A DNA stretch of 9,214 nt from Candidatus Dormiibacterota bacterium (GCA_003170875.1 PMYJ01000159.1:1-9214); one strand, 5' to 3'. Positions 1 through 6,976 are shown, counted from the stretch's first letter. Notes: a model not told the origin generated them from the letters alone. Numbers and translations: made by a program.

Positions 1-57
1 GTCTAGCCTTCCGGTCACGAAGTCGTAGCGCGGGAACCCTCTGGACCTGGGGCTGCG

Positions 58-63
58 TAGACT
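58..63 (+). promoter_or_regulatory. Putative -10 box TAGACT of a leaderless promoter
   Basis: TAGACT matches TANNNT and ends 7 nt before the GTG start at 71. Transcription would therefore begin at or next to the start codon. No Shine-Dalgarno sequence lies directly before the GTG, and no clear TTGACA-like -35 element is visible. Other genes in the window show the same arrangement, which is the main support for this call. Confidence 0.45.
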
Positions 64-70
64 CGCGCTC

Positions 71-1378
71 GTGAGCGAGCCTGTGCCACCCCCGTGGCTG
101 CCACCGGCCGGTCCCATCGGTTGGCCACCACCCCCACCGCCACCACCACCCCCGATGCCGTGGTCCGCGGGCGGCAACGCCCACCCTCCACCACCGTATG
201 CTGCGCCACCTCCGGGTTCGCCGAGCCGGCGAGTCCGCTGGACCATCGTCGCCATCTGCCTCTCCCTGGTGGTCGCCAGCGTGGCGGGAGGCGCGATCCT
301 CCTGAGCCGAAGCGGAAGCAGCGCGACCGGCACCACGAGCCCGCTTGCGAGCGCGACACCCGGTGCCACGAGCCCCCTGAGTAGCGCGGCGCCCAGTGCC
401 GCGACGTCACTTTCGACCACTCGCCTCGCGCTTCCCGCGACTGCTGGAGTCTCGGTCGACCCCGGCGAGGCGGCCAACGTGGTCGATGCCCTATGGCTGG
501 TCCGCGAGCGGGCATTGGCCAACACCGACATGGCGACCATCAGAGAACTCGAGACCGGGCCGGCTCTCGAGTGGGACGCCGCATGCTACGACGGGTGCCA
601 GCCCACGTCCCCTCGTCCGATGCAGAAGATGCAAGTGTTCGTGCCCCGTCAGTCCACGTATCCGGCCTACTTCCTCGCAGAGGTGCTAACGATCACCAAC
701 GACCTCACGGTGCCCTACGTCGAGACGATGGTCTTCACGCGAGCCTCGACCTCGCTCCCCTGGATGCTCAATTTCGACACCGGGTACTCTGAGATCCCCA
801 CCATGAGTGAGCAGTCGGAGGTCGACGCGCAGGGGTTCGACGCCCCTGCCCCGAGCTTCACCGGCGTCACGGTCTCCGATCTTCCCGGTGAGCTCGCCGC
901 CTACTGGCAGACCTGGAAGGACACCGGGGCAGCGCCACCGGGAGCCCGCTTCGAAGGCGGCACGTGGACAAATGAATGGGGGCCGTACATCTACAACTAC
1001 GCGCAGGAGCTCACCTCAGAAGGCTTGTCGGAGGCGGCGACATACAGCGCCGACCCAAGCCAGGACGGGCAATGGACCTTCGCCATCGACGATATGGTCG
1101 GAGACCAGCTGGTGGACGGCATGGCGCTGAGCTGCGGGACGGTGCGCTTCACCTCGGTCATCTCTGCGCTTTCGGGTTACACCATCACCCAACCCGTCGA
1201 CCAGTCGACGTGGAGCGACCTGCTGCCAGCCGGAACATACTCCCAACTGACCAGGGTGGGCCTCCGCCAGTCCTGCTTCCTGCTCCAGCCAGGGAGTGCC
1301 AGCATCGGGGTCGTCGGAGGCAACGGCGGCGACACCAAGATCACCGGTATCCCGGCTGGAGAGTCGAATACTCTCTAG
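71..1378 (+). CDS. Proline-rich, membrane-anchored exported protein of unknown function
   Basis: This 435-residue protein begins with a Pro/Trp-rich cytoplasmic tail (residues about 5-50, including an unbroken run of ten prolines). A basic stop (RRVR, about 53-56) and one hydrophobic helix (about 57-79) follow. Next comes a Ser/Thr/Ala/Pro linker with imperfect SPL-x-SA-type repeats (about 82-127), and then a roughly 300-residue domain that should lie outside the cell. That domain has four cysteines (172, 176, 355, 402), enough for two disulfides. The stretch around residues 137-170 resembles the first helices of NTF2-like folds seen in actinobacterial secreted proteins, but this is only an impression. 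The start is GTG at 71, supported by the -10 box 7 nt upstream and by the Pro-rich tail typical of such proteins. No partner gene lies beside it: the next gene is convergent 23 nt away. A lipoprotein is unlikely because there is no Cys after the helix. Existence as a gene is very likely; function is unknown. Confidence 0.85.
   Translation: MSEPVPPPWLPPAGPIGWPPPPPPPPPPMPWSAGGNAHPPPPYAAPPPGSPSRRVRWTIVAICLSLVVASVAGGAILLSRSGSSATGTTSPLASATPGATSPLSSAAPSAATSLSTTRLALPATAGVSVDPGEAANVVDALWLVRERALANTDMATIRELETGPALEWDAACYDGCQPTSPRPMQKMQVFVPRQSTYPAYFLAEVLTITNDLTVPYVETMVFTRASTSLPWMLNFDTGYSEIPTMSEQSEVDAQGFDAPAPSFTGVTVSDLPGELAAYWQTWKDTGAAPPGARFEGGTWTNEWGPYIYNYAQELTSEGLSEAATYSADPSQDGQWTFAIDDMVGDQLVDGMALSCGTVRFTSVISALSGYTITQPVDQSTWSDLLPAGTYSQLTRVGLRQSCFLLQPGSASIGVVGGNGGDTKITGIPAGESNTL
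1358..1376 (+). terminator. Small hairpin at the end of the exported-protein gene
   Basis: GAGAGT (1359-1364) and ACTCTC (1370-1375) are perfect inverted arms around a 5-nt loop CGAAT, with a possible G-T closing pair. The hairpin overlaps the last codons and the first base of the TAG stop, in the 3' end region of two convergent genes 23 nt apart. No T-run follows on either strand, so an intrinsic terminator role is only possible. Confidence 0.25.
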
Positions 1379-1401
1379 CGGATGGGCATTGGCGGCGTCA
1401 C

Positions 1402-2250
1402 TCAGCCGAGAGCGGCCAGCGCCTCCCCGATCGGCGTCGCCACACAGGTGAACGAAGGTACATCGCGCACGGTGTGGGTGGATGCCTCGCTGGCCCGCAT
1501 CTCCTGGACCAGGTCCAGGAAGTCACTGACCGAGTCACTCTCGAAGCCGACCACGAACTCCTGGTCGTCGAGACCGAACGAATACGTCGTGTTGATCTTG
1601 ACCCCGGGATAGCGATGGCCCATGGCGATGTGCTCGTCCATCTGACGCTGCCGCTCCTCGGGCCCGAGGCGGTACCACGCGCGCGTCTTCACGAAGGGGT
1701 ACACGAAGAGGTACTTGCGCTCGGTGGGCAGGATGATCAGCCGGCTGCTCCTCCCCTCCTGGGGGGCGCCGTCCTCGTGCACGTGACGCTCGACGTAGCT
1801 GCTCCGCTTGGTCATCGCGAAGTAGCTGTACGGCTGCTCGAGGTAGGCGGCCAGCGCGGTCGCGTTGAGCTGGGCAGCCAGCTCCTGGAACTCTTCGAGC
1901 CGCTCGCTCACCGACCAGAGCATCAGGTCGGCGTCACCGCGGGTGCCCACCAGGCTGTAGCTGCGCAGGATGACCCCGTCCCGGCCCGCCATCTCCTCGA
2001 CCACGGCGGCGAACTCGGCGCGGTCCTCGGCGCGCTGTACGGCAGAGCGGCGGCGCCACTCGGGCATCACCCGGTAGAAGGCATAGCGGACGAATTGGCG
2101 GGGGGCCGGCACCTTGCGGCTGGCGTCGCGAACGCGAATCTCCCCGGGAACCACGGACGGCTCGGCGTCCCCGCGGGACCCCGCGAGCGCGGAAGCACGG
2201 GCGGCCGCAGCCACCCGCTCGTTCGCCGCTCCCTTCCTCTGCGGAGTCAC
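1402..2250 (-). CDS. chdC: Coproheme decarboxylase / chlorite dismutase family heme protein (HemQ-like)
   Basis: In the coproporphyrin-dependent heme route, this family converts coproheme III to heme b in the cytoplasm using hydrogen peroxide. The 282-residue product carries the family hallmarks. VYPFVKTRAWYRL contains Tyr184, aligned by me with the catalytic Tyr of the YPM-type motif. MDEHIAMGHRYP contains His207, the expected proximal heme ligand in the EH motif. INTTYSFGLDDQEFVVGFE is the conserved C-terminal strand region. A basic, Ala-rich N-terminal extension of about 45-50 residues precedes the fold (which starts near RQFVRYAFYR) and looks disordered. The start is GTG at 2250: a TACGAT box lies 6 nt before it and no Shine-Dalgarno is visible. 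A downstream start removing the extension cannot be excluded. The gene lies 15 nt after the thioesterase on the same strand and may be both co-transcribed and separately transcribed. True chlorite dismutase activity is possible but less likely, given the Gram-positive-type YP-x-x-K-x-R motif. No other heme gene is in the window. Confidence 0.88.
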   Translation of the reverse strand: MTPQRKGAANERVAAAARASALAGSRGDAEPSVVPGEIRVRDASRKVPAPRQFVRYAFYRVMPEWRRRSAVQRAEDRAEFAAVVEEMAGRDGVILRSYSLVGTRGDADLMLWSVSERLEEFQELAAQLNATALAAYLEQPYSYFAMTKRSSYVERHVHEDGAPQEGRSSRLIILPTERKYLFVYPFVKTRAWYRLGPEERQRQMDEHIAMGHRYPGVKINTTYSFGLDDQEFVVGFESDSVSDFLDLVQEMRASEASTHTVRDVPSFTCVATPIGEALAALG

Positions 2251-2256
2251 GCCCCC

Positions 2257-2262
2257 ATCGTA
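2257..2262 (-). promoter_or_regulatory. Putative internal leaderless promoter (-10 TACGAT) for the heme protein
   Basis: On the minus strand TACGAT is followed by 6 nt and then the GTG at 2250. The box lies entirely in the 15-nt gap after the thioesterase stop. It would let the ChdC-like gene be made independently of the upstream operon. No -35 element is evident. Confidence 0.45.
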
Positions 2263-2265
2263 GCG

Positions 2266-2826
2266 TCAGGCCTGCTTCCCGCTGCCCCCGCCCGCCTCGT
2301 CGAGCGCCGCCTTGCGGAGCAGCCGCTGCTCGCGCCGGACCCGCGCCTGTGCCTGGCGGCGGACCTCCTGCGGGGTCTCCGCGATCAGCGGGGCCACCGC
2401 GGTCGGCCTGCCGTCCCGGTCGAGCGCCACGTAAACGAGGTGGGCGCTCGCGACGTGATGGTGGTTCCCGTCGGGAAGGGTCTCCACGTCCACCCTCACC
2501 CCGATCTCCATCGAGGAGCGATGGGCGTCGTTGACCATCGCCCGGACGGTGAGCACGTCGCCAATGAAGACCGGGGCGAGGAAGCTCATCTCGTCGATGG
2601 CAGCGGTGACCACCCGGCGGCGGGCGTGTTTGATGGCGGCGATACCGGCGGCGCCGTCGACGAGCCGGAGGATCGTCCCGCCATGCACGTTGCCCGCGTT
2701 GTTGGCGTGCTCGATCTCCATCATCTGGCTGAGCACGGTCGCCGAGGCCGACGCCGGCCGCGGGGTGAGATCCGGCTCGCCCTCGTCGAATTCGGGGAGC
2801 GCCAGCGGGATGAATCCGCGTCTCAT
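2266..2826 (-). CDS. Hotdog-fold acyl-CoA thioesterase
   Basis: This 186-residue protein matches the YciA/ACOT-type hotdog thioesterases, which hydrolyse acyl-CoA to free acid and CoA in the cytoplasm. The diagnostic stretch is NNAGNVHGGTILRLVDGAAG at residues 42-61. It holds the HGG turn before the long central helix and Asp57, which aligns with the catalytic acid of the family. The segment AAIDEMSFLAPVFIGDVLTVRAMV (75-98) is the typical next strand pair. The last 35 residues form a charged Arg/Glu/Gln-rich tail, probably helical, after the single hotdog domain. The ATG at 2826 overlaps the stop of the M20 gene (ATGA), so translation is probably coupled. Substrate chain length cannot be read from the sequence. 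The class is firm and the exact substrate unknown. Confidence 0.9.
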   Translation of the reverse strand: MRRGFIPLALPEFDEGEPDLTPRPASASATVLSQMMEIEHANNAGNVHGGTILRLVDGAAGIAAIKHARRRVVTAAIDEMSFLAPVFIGDVLTVRAMVNDAHRSSMEIGVRVDVETLPDGNHHHVASAHLVYVALDRDGRPTAVAPLIAETPQEVRRQAQARVRREQRLLRKAALDEAGGGSGKQA

Positions 2827-4010
2827 CGCAGCCAGGCGAGCAGCGCCCGGGTGGCGGTGGAGAGCCCGACCGGGAGCGCGCCCTCGTCGATGTCGAACTC
2901 AGCGTGGTGGTGGGGCGGGCGCACCGGCCGGGCCGGGTCGCCGGCGCCGACGAGGAAGTAGCAGCCGGGAACGCGCTCCAGGAAGCAGGCCATGTCGTCC
3001 CCGACGGTGAGCGGCCGGGCGAACTCGACGTTGGCCTCGCCGACCGCCTCCACCGCCGCACGGCGGACGGTCTCGGCGGAGTCGGGGTCGTTGACCACCG
3101 GCGGGCAGCCGGCCACCATCTCGAAATCGACCTGGGCGCGCAACCCTCCGGCCACCGCCCGAGCCACCTCCTCCACCCGCCGCATCAGGCTCTCGCGAAG
3201 GGCCTGGTCCGGGGCCCGGACGGTCCCGTCCAGCTGCACCGCCTCGGCGATGACGTTGTGGGCACGCCCGCCCCGGATCATCCCGACGCTCACCACCGCG
3301 GGCCGGTCGGGGGCGACCTCCCGGGAGACCAGGGTCTGGAGCGCGACCACCACGTGGGCCGCGGCGACCACGGCGTCGATGCTCAGGTGGGGAAGTCCGC
3401 CGTGGCCGCCCGTGCCGCGGATCACGATCCGGAACTCGTCCGCACTGCCGAAGAGGGAACCGCCGGTCACCGCCACCCGGCCGGTATCGAGTGGGGTCCA
3501 GAGGTGGAGGCCGAGCACCCGCTCGACCCCCTCCAGGGCGCCCGCCTCGATCATCGGGACCGCGCCGTCAGCGATCTCCTCGGCAGGTTGGAAGCAGAGC
3601 CGGAGGGTACCGCTCCATTCATCACGCAGCCCGGCCATCACCTCGCCGACGCCGAGCGCGATGGCGACGTGGCCGTCGTGGCCGCAGGCGTGCATGGCGC
3701 CGGGGGCCTCGGAGCGGACCGGTCGGACACCGGTGGTCTCGTCGACGGGGAGGGCGTCCATGTCGGCGCGGTACATCACCGTGGGGCCCGAGCCCCCGCC
3801 ACCCGCCAGGTCCGCGACCACCCCGGTGCCCCCGACGCCCTCGCGAACCGAGAAGCCGAGCTCCCGGCAGCGCGCCGCCACCATCTGGGCGGTCCGTGTC
3901 TCCTGATGGGAGAGCTCGGGATGGCGGTGGAGGTCACGGCGGGTCTCGACCATCCGGCCGGTGACCCCTGCCAGCTCGGCGTCCAGTCGCGGGCTCGGGC
4001 CGGAGCTCAT
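2823..4010 (-). CDS. M20 family metal-dependent amidohydrolase (M20D, IAA-amino acid/hippurate hydrolase-like)
   Basis: The 395-residue product is a cytoplasmic zinc-type amidohydrolase that removes an acyl or aryl group from an N-acylated amino acid or related amide. Visible motifs in order are RRDLHRHPELSHQE (24-37), RADMDALPVDE (81-91), HACGHDGH (107-114, with metal ligands Cys109 and His111), FQPAEE (140-145, catalytic and ligand Glu), LHLW (168-171), the dimerisation-domain stretch GGLPHLSIDAV (204-214) and HHHAEFDID (367-375) with a C-terminal ligand His. Length and motif order are normal for the subfamily. The reading frame is open further upstream to 4397, but the ATG at 4010 is preferred: it overlaps the stop of the preceding gene (ATGA) and begins just before the conserved N-terminal helix. 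Nothing around it fixes the substrate. The thioesterase follows through another ATGA overlap. Confidence 0.93.
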   Translation of the reverse strand: MSSGPSPRLDAELAGVTGRMVETRRDLHRHPELSHQETRTAQMVAARCRELGFSVREGVGGTGVVADLAGGGGSGPTVMYRADMDALPVDETTGVRPVRSEAPGAMHACGHDGHVAIALGVGEVMAGLRDEWSGTLRLCFQPAEEIADGAVPMIEAGALEGVERVLGLHLWTPLDTGRVAVTGGSLFGSADEFRIVIRGTGGHGGLPHLSIDAVVAAAHVVVALQTLVSREVAPDRPAVVSVGMIRGGRAHNVIAEAVQLDGTVRAPDQALRESLMRRVEEVARAVAGGLRAQVDFEMVAGCPPVVNDPDSAETVRRAAVEAVGEANVEFARPLTVGDDMACFLERVPGCYFLVGAGDPARPVRPPHHHAEFDIDEGALPVGLSTATRALLAWLR

Positions 4011-4369
4011 CCAGGGAGGCCGGGATCGACCGCGCGGCCCAGTAGGCGGAGTGCCGCCTCGGGAAGGCTGCGATTGGCGACCACCTGATCGGACCCGGCG
4101 GCGACCGCCCGGCGGATCAGCCCCTTCTCCTCGTGGTTGCAGAAGCCGACGATGGTCGCGGACGGGTTGCGGGTCCGCAGCCGGGAGATCGCCTCGAGCC
4201 GATCCTCGGCATCGTGGTTGAGGTCCACGAAGAGGAGCGGCACCGGGGGCAAGAGGTCGTCCCTGGTGGCCTCGATCAGGCCGACACCGCCTCCCGACAG
4301 CGCCGAACGGAGGCGACTGGCGAGCATGAGGTCGGTGCCCAGGAGCGCCGCACGCTGGGTCGAGTCCAT
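4007..4369 (-). CDS. Degenerate response-regulator receiver-like protein
   Basis: This 120-residue protein has the size and strand/helix rhythm of a lone CheY-like receiver domain. AALLGTDLMLASRLRSAL (7-24) resembles strand 1 and helix 1. PLLFVDLNH resembles strand 3, with an Asp where the phospho-acceptor sits. ATIVGFCNH resembles strand 4, and an AAGSDQVVAN stretch resembles strand 5. Key features are missing: the acidic pair after strand 1 is replaced by GTD, the Thr/Ser after strand 4 appears to be Cys, and the strand-5 Lys is Asn or Arg. If the fold is right, it is probably a phosphorylation-independent or pseudo-receiver. No output domain or kinase is nearby. It is the first gene of the minus-strand operon, with a TATGAT box 8 nt before its ATG, and its stop overlaps the M20 start. 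The gene is well supported; the fold is an inference from pattern. Confidence 0.72.
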   Translation of the reverse strand: MDSTQRAALLGTDLMLASRLRSALSGGGVGLIEATRDDLLPPVPLLFVDLNHDAEDRLEAISRLRTRNPSATIVGFCNHEEKGLIRRAVAAGSDQVVANRSLPEAALRLLGRAVDPGLPG

Positions 4370-4377
4370 AGCCGGCC

Positions 4378-4383
4378 ATCATA
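4378..4383 (-). promoter_or_regulatory. Putative -10 box TATGAT heading the four-gene operon
   Basis: On the minus strand TATGAT, one base from the bacterial consensus, ends 8 nt before the ATG at 4369. This implies a transcript with little or no leader. No Shine-Dalgarno precedes the ATG and no good -35 hexamer is seen. Confidence 0.5.
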
Positions 4384-4521
4384 TGGGCGCGCCCCACCGC
4401 CCCGCTAGGCGGAGAGCGGACGGGCCGGAGACTTGTTTCAGGAACTGACCTGCTGCGGGGAGGTGCAGACCCCCCGGCGGATTGGTGGGACGGCCGGCTG
4501 GCTCAGCCCGAGGCGTCTCCG

Positions 4522-4527
4522 TAGGCT
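4522..4527 (+). promoter_or_regulatory. Putative -10 box TAGGCT for the ABC transporter operon
   Basis: TAGGCT fits TANNNT and would place the transcript start near 4534, giving a leader of about 46 nt. The leader ends in AGGGAG (4569-4574), a Shine-Dalgarno 5 nt before the permease ATG. No convincing -35 is visible. The rest of the 210-nt divergent gap (4370-4579) shows no other clear structure apart from the opposite operon's -10. Confidence 0.35.
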
Positions 4528-4579
4528 GTTGACGTGACGAGCCCGCCGCGGGCGCAACGACGGCCATCAGGGAGACGAA

Positions 4580-5770
4580 ATGGAGATCGCCCGCAATCTG
4601 TGGCGGCGCAAGCTGCGCACCACGCTCACCGTCACCGGCATCGTCATGGGCATCTTCGCCCTCACCACGATGGGTGCCATGGCGGAACACTTCAACGTCC
4701 TCCTGAACGGGGGCATCACCTACGTCGGCAGCACCGTCCAGGTCGGCGACGCGCAGGGCGCGTCCATCGGCAATGGTTACATGGCGCTCTCGACACTGGC
4801 CCAGCTCGAGAAGGTGAAGGGCGTGGCGGCGGTCTCCCCGATGGTCAGCCTGCTCGCGGATCCGGGTTCGGGCGCGGTGGTCAGCGTCACCCTGCCCGAC
4901 TACGTGGGCAACATCGATCCCAACTGGAACCGCTACGATCCCCTCAAGCTGAGCCTGTCTACGGGCCGTTGGGTGACCAATTCCTCGCGCGGTGAGGTGG
5001 ACCTGGGGTCGTCCATCGCGGCCCAGTTTCACATGCAGATGGGCGACACCATCGCGCTTCCGGTGCGCCCCAGCGGCGCTCAGCCGGGCTTCGTCAACCA
5101 GCGGTTCACCGTCGTCGGCATCCTCAATCCCACCCTCACCGCGCCCGACTCCGCCGCCTTTGTCAGCCTTGACGACGCCCAGACGCTCCAGGGCGACGAG
5201 CTCCCGACGGTGCTCCAGGGTCATGTCGATCCGTATCAGCTCATCACCGGCGCGGTGGTGTACGGCAAGCCGGGCGTGAACCTCGACAGCCTCGCCGACC
5301 GCATCAACGCGGAGGTGTCGACGGTGAAGGCGACCAAGCCCAGCACCCTGATCAGCGACATCAAGTCGGGCGAAGCCGTGTTCACGGTGATCACCACCGC
5401 CACCGCCCTGCTGGCGCTGGTCATCGGTGGCCTCTCGGTCGTCAACACCATGATCATGTCGGTGAGTGAGCGGATCCGGGAGATCGGGCTCAAGAAGGCG
5501 ATCGGCGCCCGCACCCGCCACATCCTCGGTGAGTTCGTCGCCGAGGCGGGCTTGATGGGACTGATCGGAGGCGTCATCGGGTACGCGCTCGGGTTCGCCA
5601 TGACGGCCCTGCTCAACGCGAGCGATTCCAGTGGCGGTCTCTTCCTGGTCACCCCCCGGTTGACAGCGCTCGCGATCGGCTTTGCGGTGGCGCTGGGAGC
5701 GGTGGCCGGCCTTTTGCCCGCCATCCGCGCCGCCCGAATGGATCCCGTCCGCGCTCTGCGCGCCCAGTAG
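4580..5770 (+). CDS. FtsX/MacB-type ABC transporter permease
   Basis: The 396-residue protein has the complete MacB-like layout. A short cytoplasmic helix (NLWRRKLRTTLT) leads into TM1 (about 12-34). A long extracytoplasmic domain (about 35-265) follows, and then three C-terminal membrane segments (about 267-293, 316-345, 360-381). SERIREIGLKKAIGAR (295-310) is the coupling region that meets the ATPase. AARMDPVRALR (384-394) is the family's usual C-terminal signature. Such permeases act mechanically with an ATPase dimer to move or extract peptides, lipids or drugs at the membrane rather than by classical import. The ATG at 4580 is the first in-frame start after a TGA at 4535-4537 and has AGGGAG 5 nt upstream. 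The ATPase gene begins 11 nt downstream. No HlyD-like adaptor, histidine kinase or substrate gene accompanies the pair, so the substrate is unknown. Confidence 0.93.
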   Translation: MEIARNLWRRKLRTTLTVTGIVMGIFALTTMGAMAEHFNVLLNGGITYVGSTVQVGDAQGASIGNGYMALSTLAQLEKVKGVAAVSPMVSLLADPGSGAVVSVTLPDYVGNIDPNWNRYDPLKLSLSTGRWVTNSSRGEVDLGSSIAAQFHMQMGDTIALPVRPSGAQPGFVNQRFTVVGILNPTLTAPDSAAFVSLDDAQTLQGDELPTVLQGHVDPYQLITGAVVYGKPGVNLDSLADRINAEVSTVKATKPSTLISDIKSGEAVFTVITTATALLALVIGGLSVVNTMIMSVSERIREIGLKKAIGARTRHILGEFVAEAGLMGLIGGVIGYALGFAMTALLNASDSSGGLFLVTPRLTALAIGFAVALGAVAGLLPAIRAARMDPVRALRAQ

Positions 5771-5781
5771 GAGAAGGAAGA

Positions 5782-6510
5782 ATGCCCGCGATGCGGCTGG
5801 AAGGCCTCACCAAGCACTACGAACGCGCCTCCCAGGTGGTCAGAGCCCTGGACGGCGTCACCCTGGAGATCGAGCAGGGCGAATTCGTCGCTGTCGTCGG
5901 CCGCTCCGGCAGCGGCAAGACCACCATGCTCGACTGCGCCGGCCTGCTCATGAGCCCCACCGCCGGCCGGGTGCTGCTCGACGGCGTCGACACCGGACAG
6001 CTCAGTGGGCGCGAGCGCGCCGAGCTGAGGAGCCGGAGGATCGGCTTCATCTTCCAGGAGTTCAACCTGCTGCCCACCCTCTCCGCCATCGAGAACGTCC
6101 TGCTGCCGCTCCGCTACTCCGGCGCCGACCGCCGGGCGGGGCGGCGCCGGGCGGAGCAGCTCCTTGACGAGATGGGGCTCTCGGGCCGGGCCTCACACCG
6201 CCCCTCCGAGCTCTCCGGTGGCCAGCAGCAGCGGGTGGCGATCGCCCGCTCCCTGATCGGTGAGCCCACGCTGGTCCTCGGGGACGAGCCGATGGGTGAG
6301 GTGGACACCGAGACCGCGGAGATGCTGCTCACCCTGATGCGGCGGATCCATCGGGAGAGCAGGGTCACCTTCCTGATCGTGACCCACGACCTCGACCTGG
6401 CCGCTAAGGCGGATCGCATCATCCATCTGCGCGACGGCCACCTGGTCGGCGACGAGCGGATGGAGTGCTTCGGGTCTCCGGTCGCCGCGACGGCGGCCGG
6501 AAGCCGGTAG
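5782..6510 (+). CDS. MacB/LolD-type ABC transporter ATP-binding protein
   Basis: This 242-residue nucleotide-binding subunit should power the permease encoded just upstream. Motifs are complete: Walker A GRSGSGKTT (40-48), Q-loop FQEFNLLP (91-98), signature LSGGQQQRV (144-152), Walker B LVLGDEP with catalytic Glu169, and H-loop His202 in IVTHD. The spacing and the FQEFNLLPTLSAIENV stretch are typical of the MacB/LolD/FtsE class. Small departures are Gly for the usual Ala before the Walker B Asp, and MGEVD in the D-loop region where TGNLD is normal. The first ATG at 5782 has AGGAG 8 nt upstream. A second in-frame ATG at 5791 is possible. The C-terminal 15 residues are Ala/Gly-rich and probably disordered. 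Gene order is permease first, ATPase second. Confidence 0.94.
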   Translation: MPAMRLEGLTKHYERASQVVRALDGVTLEIEQGEFVAVVGRSGSGKTTMLDCAGLLMSPTAGRVLLDGVDTGQLSGRERAELRSRRIGFIFQEFNLLPTLSAIENVLLPLRYSGADRRAGRRRAEQLLDEMGLSGRASHRPSELSGGQQQRVAIARSLIGEPTLVLGDEPMGEVDTETAEMLLTLMRRIHRESRVTFLIVTHDLDLAAKADRIIHLRDGHLVGDERMECFGSPVAATAAGSR

Positions 6511-6529
6511 GGTTCAGTAACGGAGTGCC

Positions 6530-6546
6530 CTCCCGCCGGAGCGGGG
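6530..6546. terminator. Possible bidirectional terminator hairpin
   Basis: CCCGC (6532-6536) and GCGGG (6541-6545) form a perfect 5-bp stem closed by a CGGA tetraloop, with a T-G pair possible outside. It fills most of the 37-nt gap between two convergent genes. No T-tract follows on either strand, so the call rests on position and pairing only. Confidence 0.3.
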
Positions 6547-6547
6547 A

Positions 6548-6976
6548 TCAGGCCGGGGGTGGCCCCGGCGCGGGCTGCGGCACCACGCTGACGGTGACAC
6601 CGACCCAGGCAAGCAGCTGGCCCTCAGTCCAGTACTCGGCCCGGTAGCGTCCCTGGTCACCGAACATCGGAGCCATGTGGGTGACCGTGCTGATCAGCAC
6701 CTCGCCCTGATCGGGAGGGATGGCCGCGGCCGCCTGGAACTTGAGAGTGGCCGGTGGCATCACCAGCTTGCCATCAGCGTCGAGGAGGCGGAGCTCGACG
6801 GTGTGAACGCTGTGCGAGTCGGTGGTCGTGAAGCGGAAGCCGCCGACGACGTCAAACGCAACCCGTCCGGGGATGGCGGGGAGGCCCAGGGTGTTGATGC
6901 CGCCGCCCAGCACGTACAGCTTGCCGTCGGGCGGGACCGATGCGTGGTCGGCGAGGAAGGCGAAGGCCATGTCCAT
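6548..6976 (-). CDS. DUF6941-like small protein of unknown function
   Basis: The 142-residue product begins MDMAFAFLADHASVPPDGKLYVLGGGIN, a pattern I associate with the DUF6941 family of uncharacterised bacterial proteins (an aromatic/hydrophobic start, then D-x-A, then GKL-x-x-x-GGG). The rest is predicted as mostly beta strands with a regular hydrophobic alternation (VHTVELRLLDADG, YRAEYWTEGQLLAWVGVTV), consistent with a beta-sandwich. There is no signal peptide, membrane helix or catalytic motif, so a cytoplasmic binding or scaffolding role is the simplest guess. The tail is Pro-rich (PQPAPGPPPA). Two ATGs (6976, 6970) could start it, and no Shine-Dalgarno is clear. CAGAGT, 9 nt before the first ATG, is a weak -10 candidate. 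It is divergent from the YtxH-like gene and convergent with the ABC operon. The family assignment is from memory and needs a profile search. Confidence 0.75.
   Translation of the reverse strand: MDMAFAFLADHASVPPDGKLYVLGGGINTLGLPAIPGRVAFDVVGGFRFTTTDSHSVHTVELRLLDADGKLVMPPATLKFQAAAAIPPDQGEVLISTVTHMAPMFGDQGRYRAEYWTEGQLLAWVGVTVSVVPQPAPGPPPA

Noticed and set aside
976..2961. 661-codon plus-strand open frame across the end of gene 1 and the minus-strand operon
   Set aside because: It overlaps recognised ChdC and thioesterase genes on the other strand. Its His/Gly/Arg-rich product has no family features, as expected of a shadow frame in GC-rich DNA.
2904..4088. 394-codon plus-strand open frame opposite the M20 gene
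   Set aside because: The minus strand encodes a full set of M20 motifs here. The plus frame yields a biased His/Asp/Gly/Arg product without a recognisable domain.
4010..4397. Upstream extension of the M20 gene to a start at 4397
   Set aside because: The extra residues overlap the receiver-like gene in another frame and show no conserved content. The ATGA overlap favours the start at 4010.
4534..4995. GTG frame starting 6 nt after the TAGGCT box, out of frame with the permease
   Set aside because: The spacing looks like a leaderless start, but the product is Arg/His/Gly-rich and overlaps the true permease frame, which has its own Shine-Dalgarno.
4379..5521. 380-codon minus-strand open frame opposite the permease
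   Set aside because: The plus strand carries a complete FtsX/MacB permease with Shine-Dalgarno and paired ATPase. The minus product is His/Arg/Asp-rich without a family pattern.
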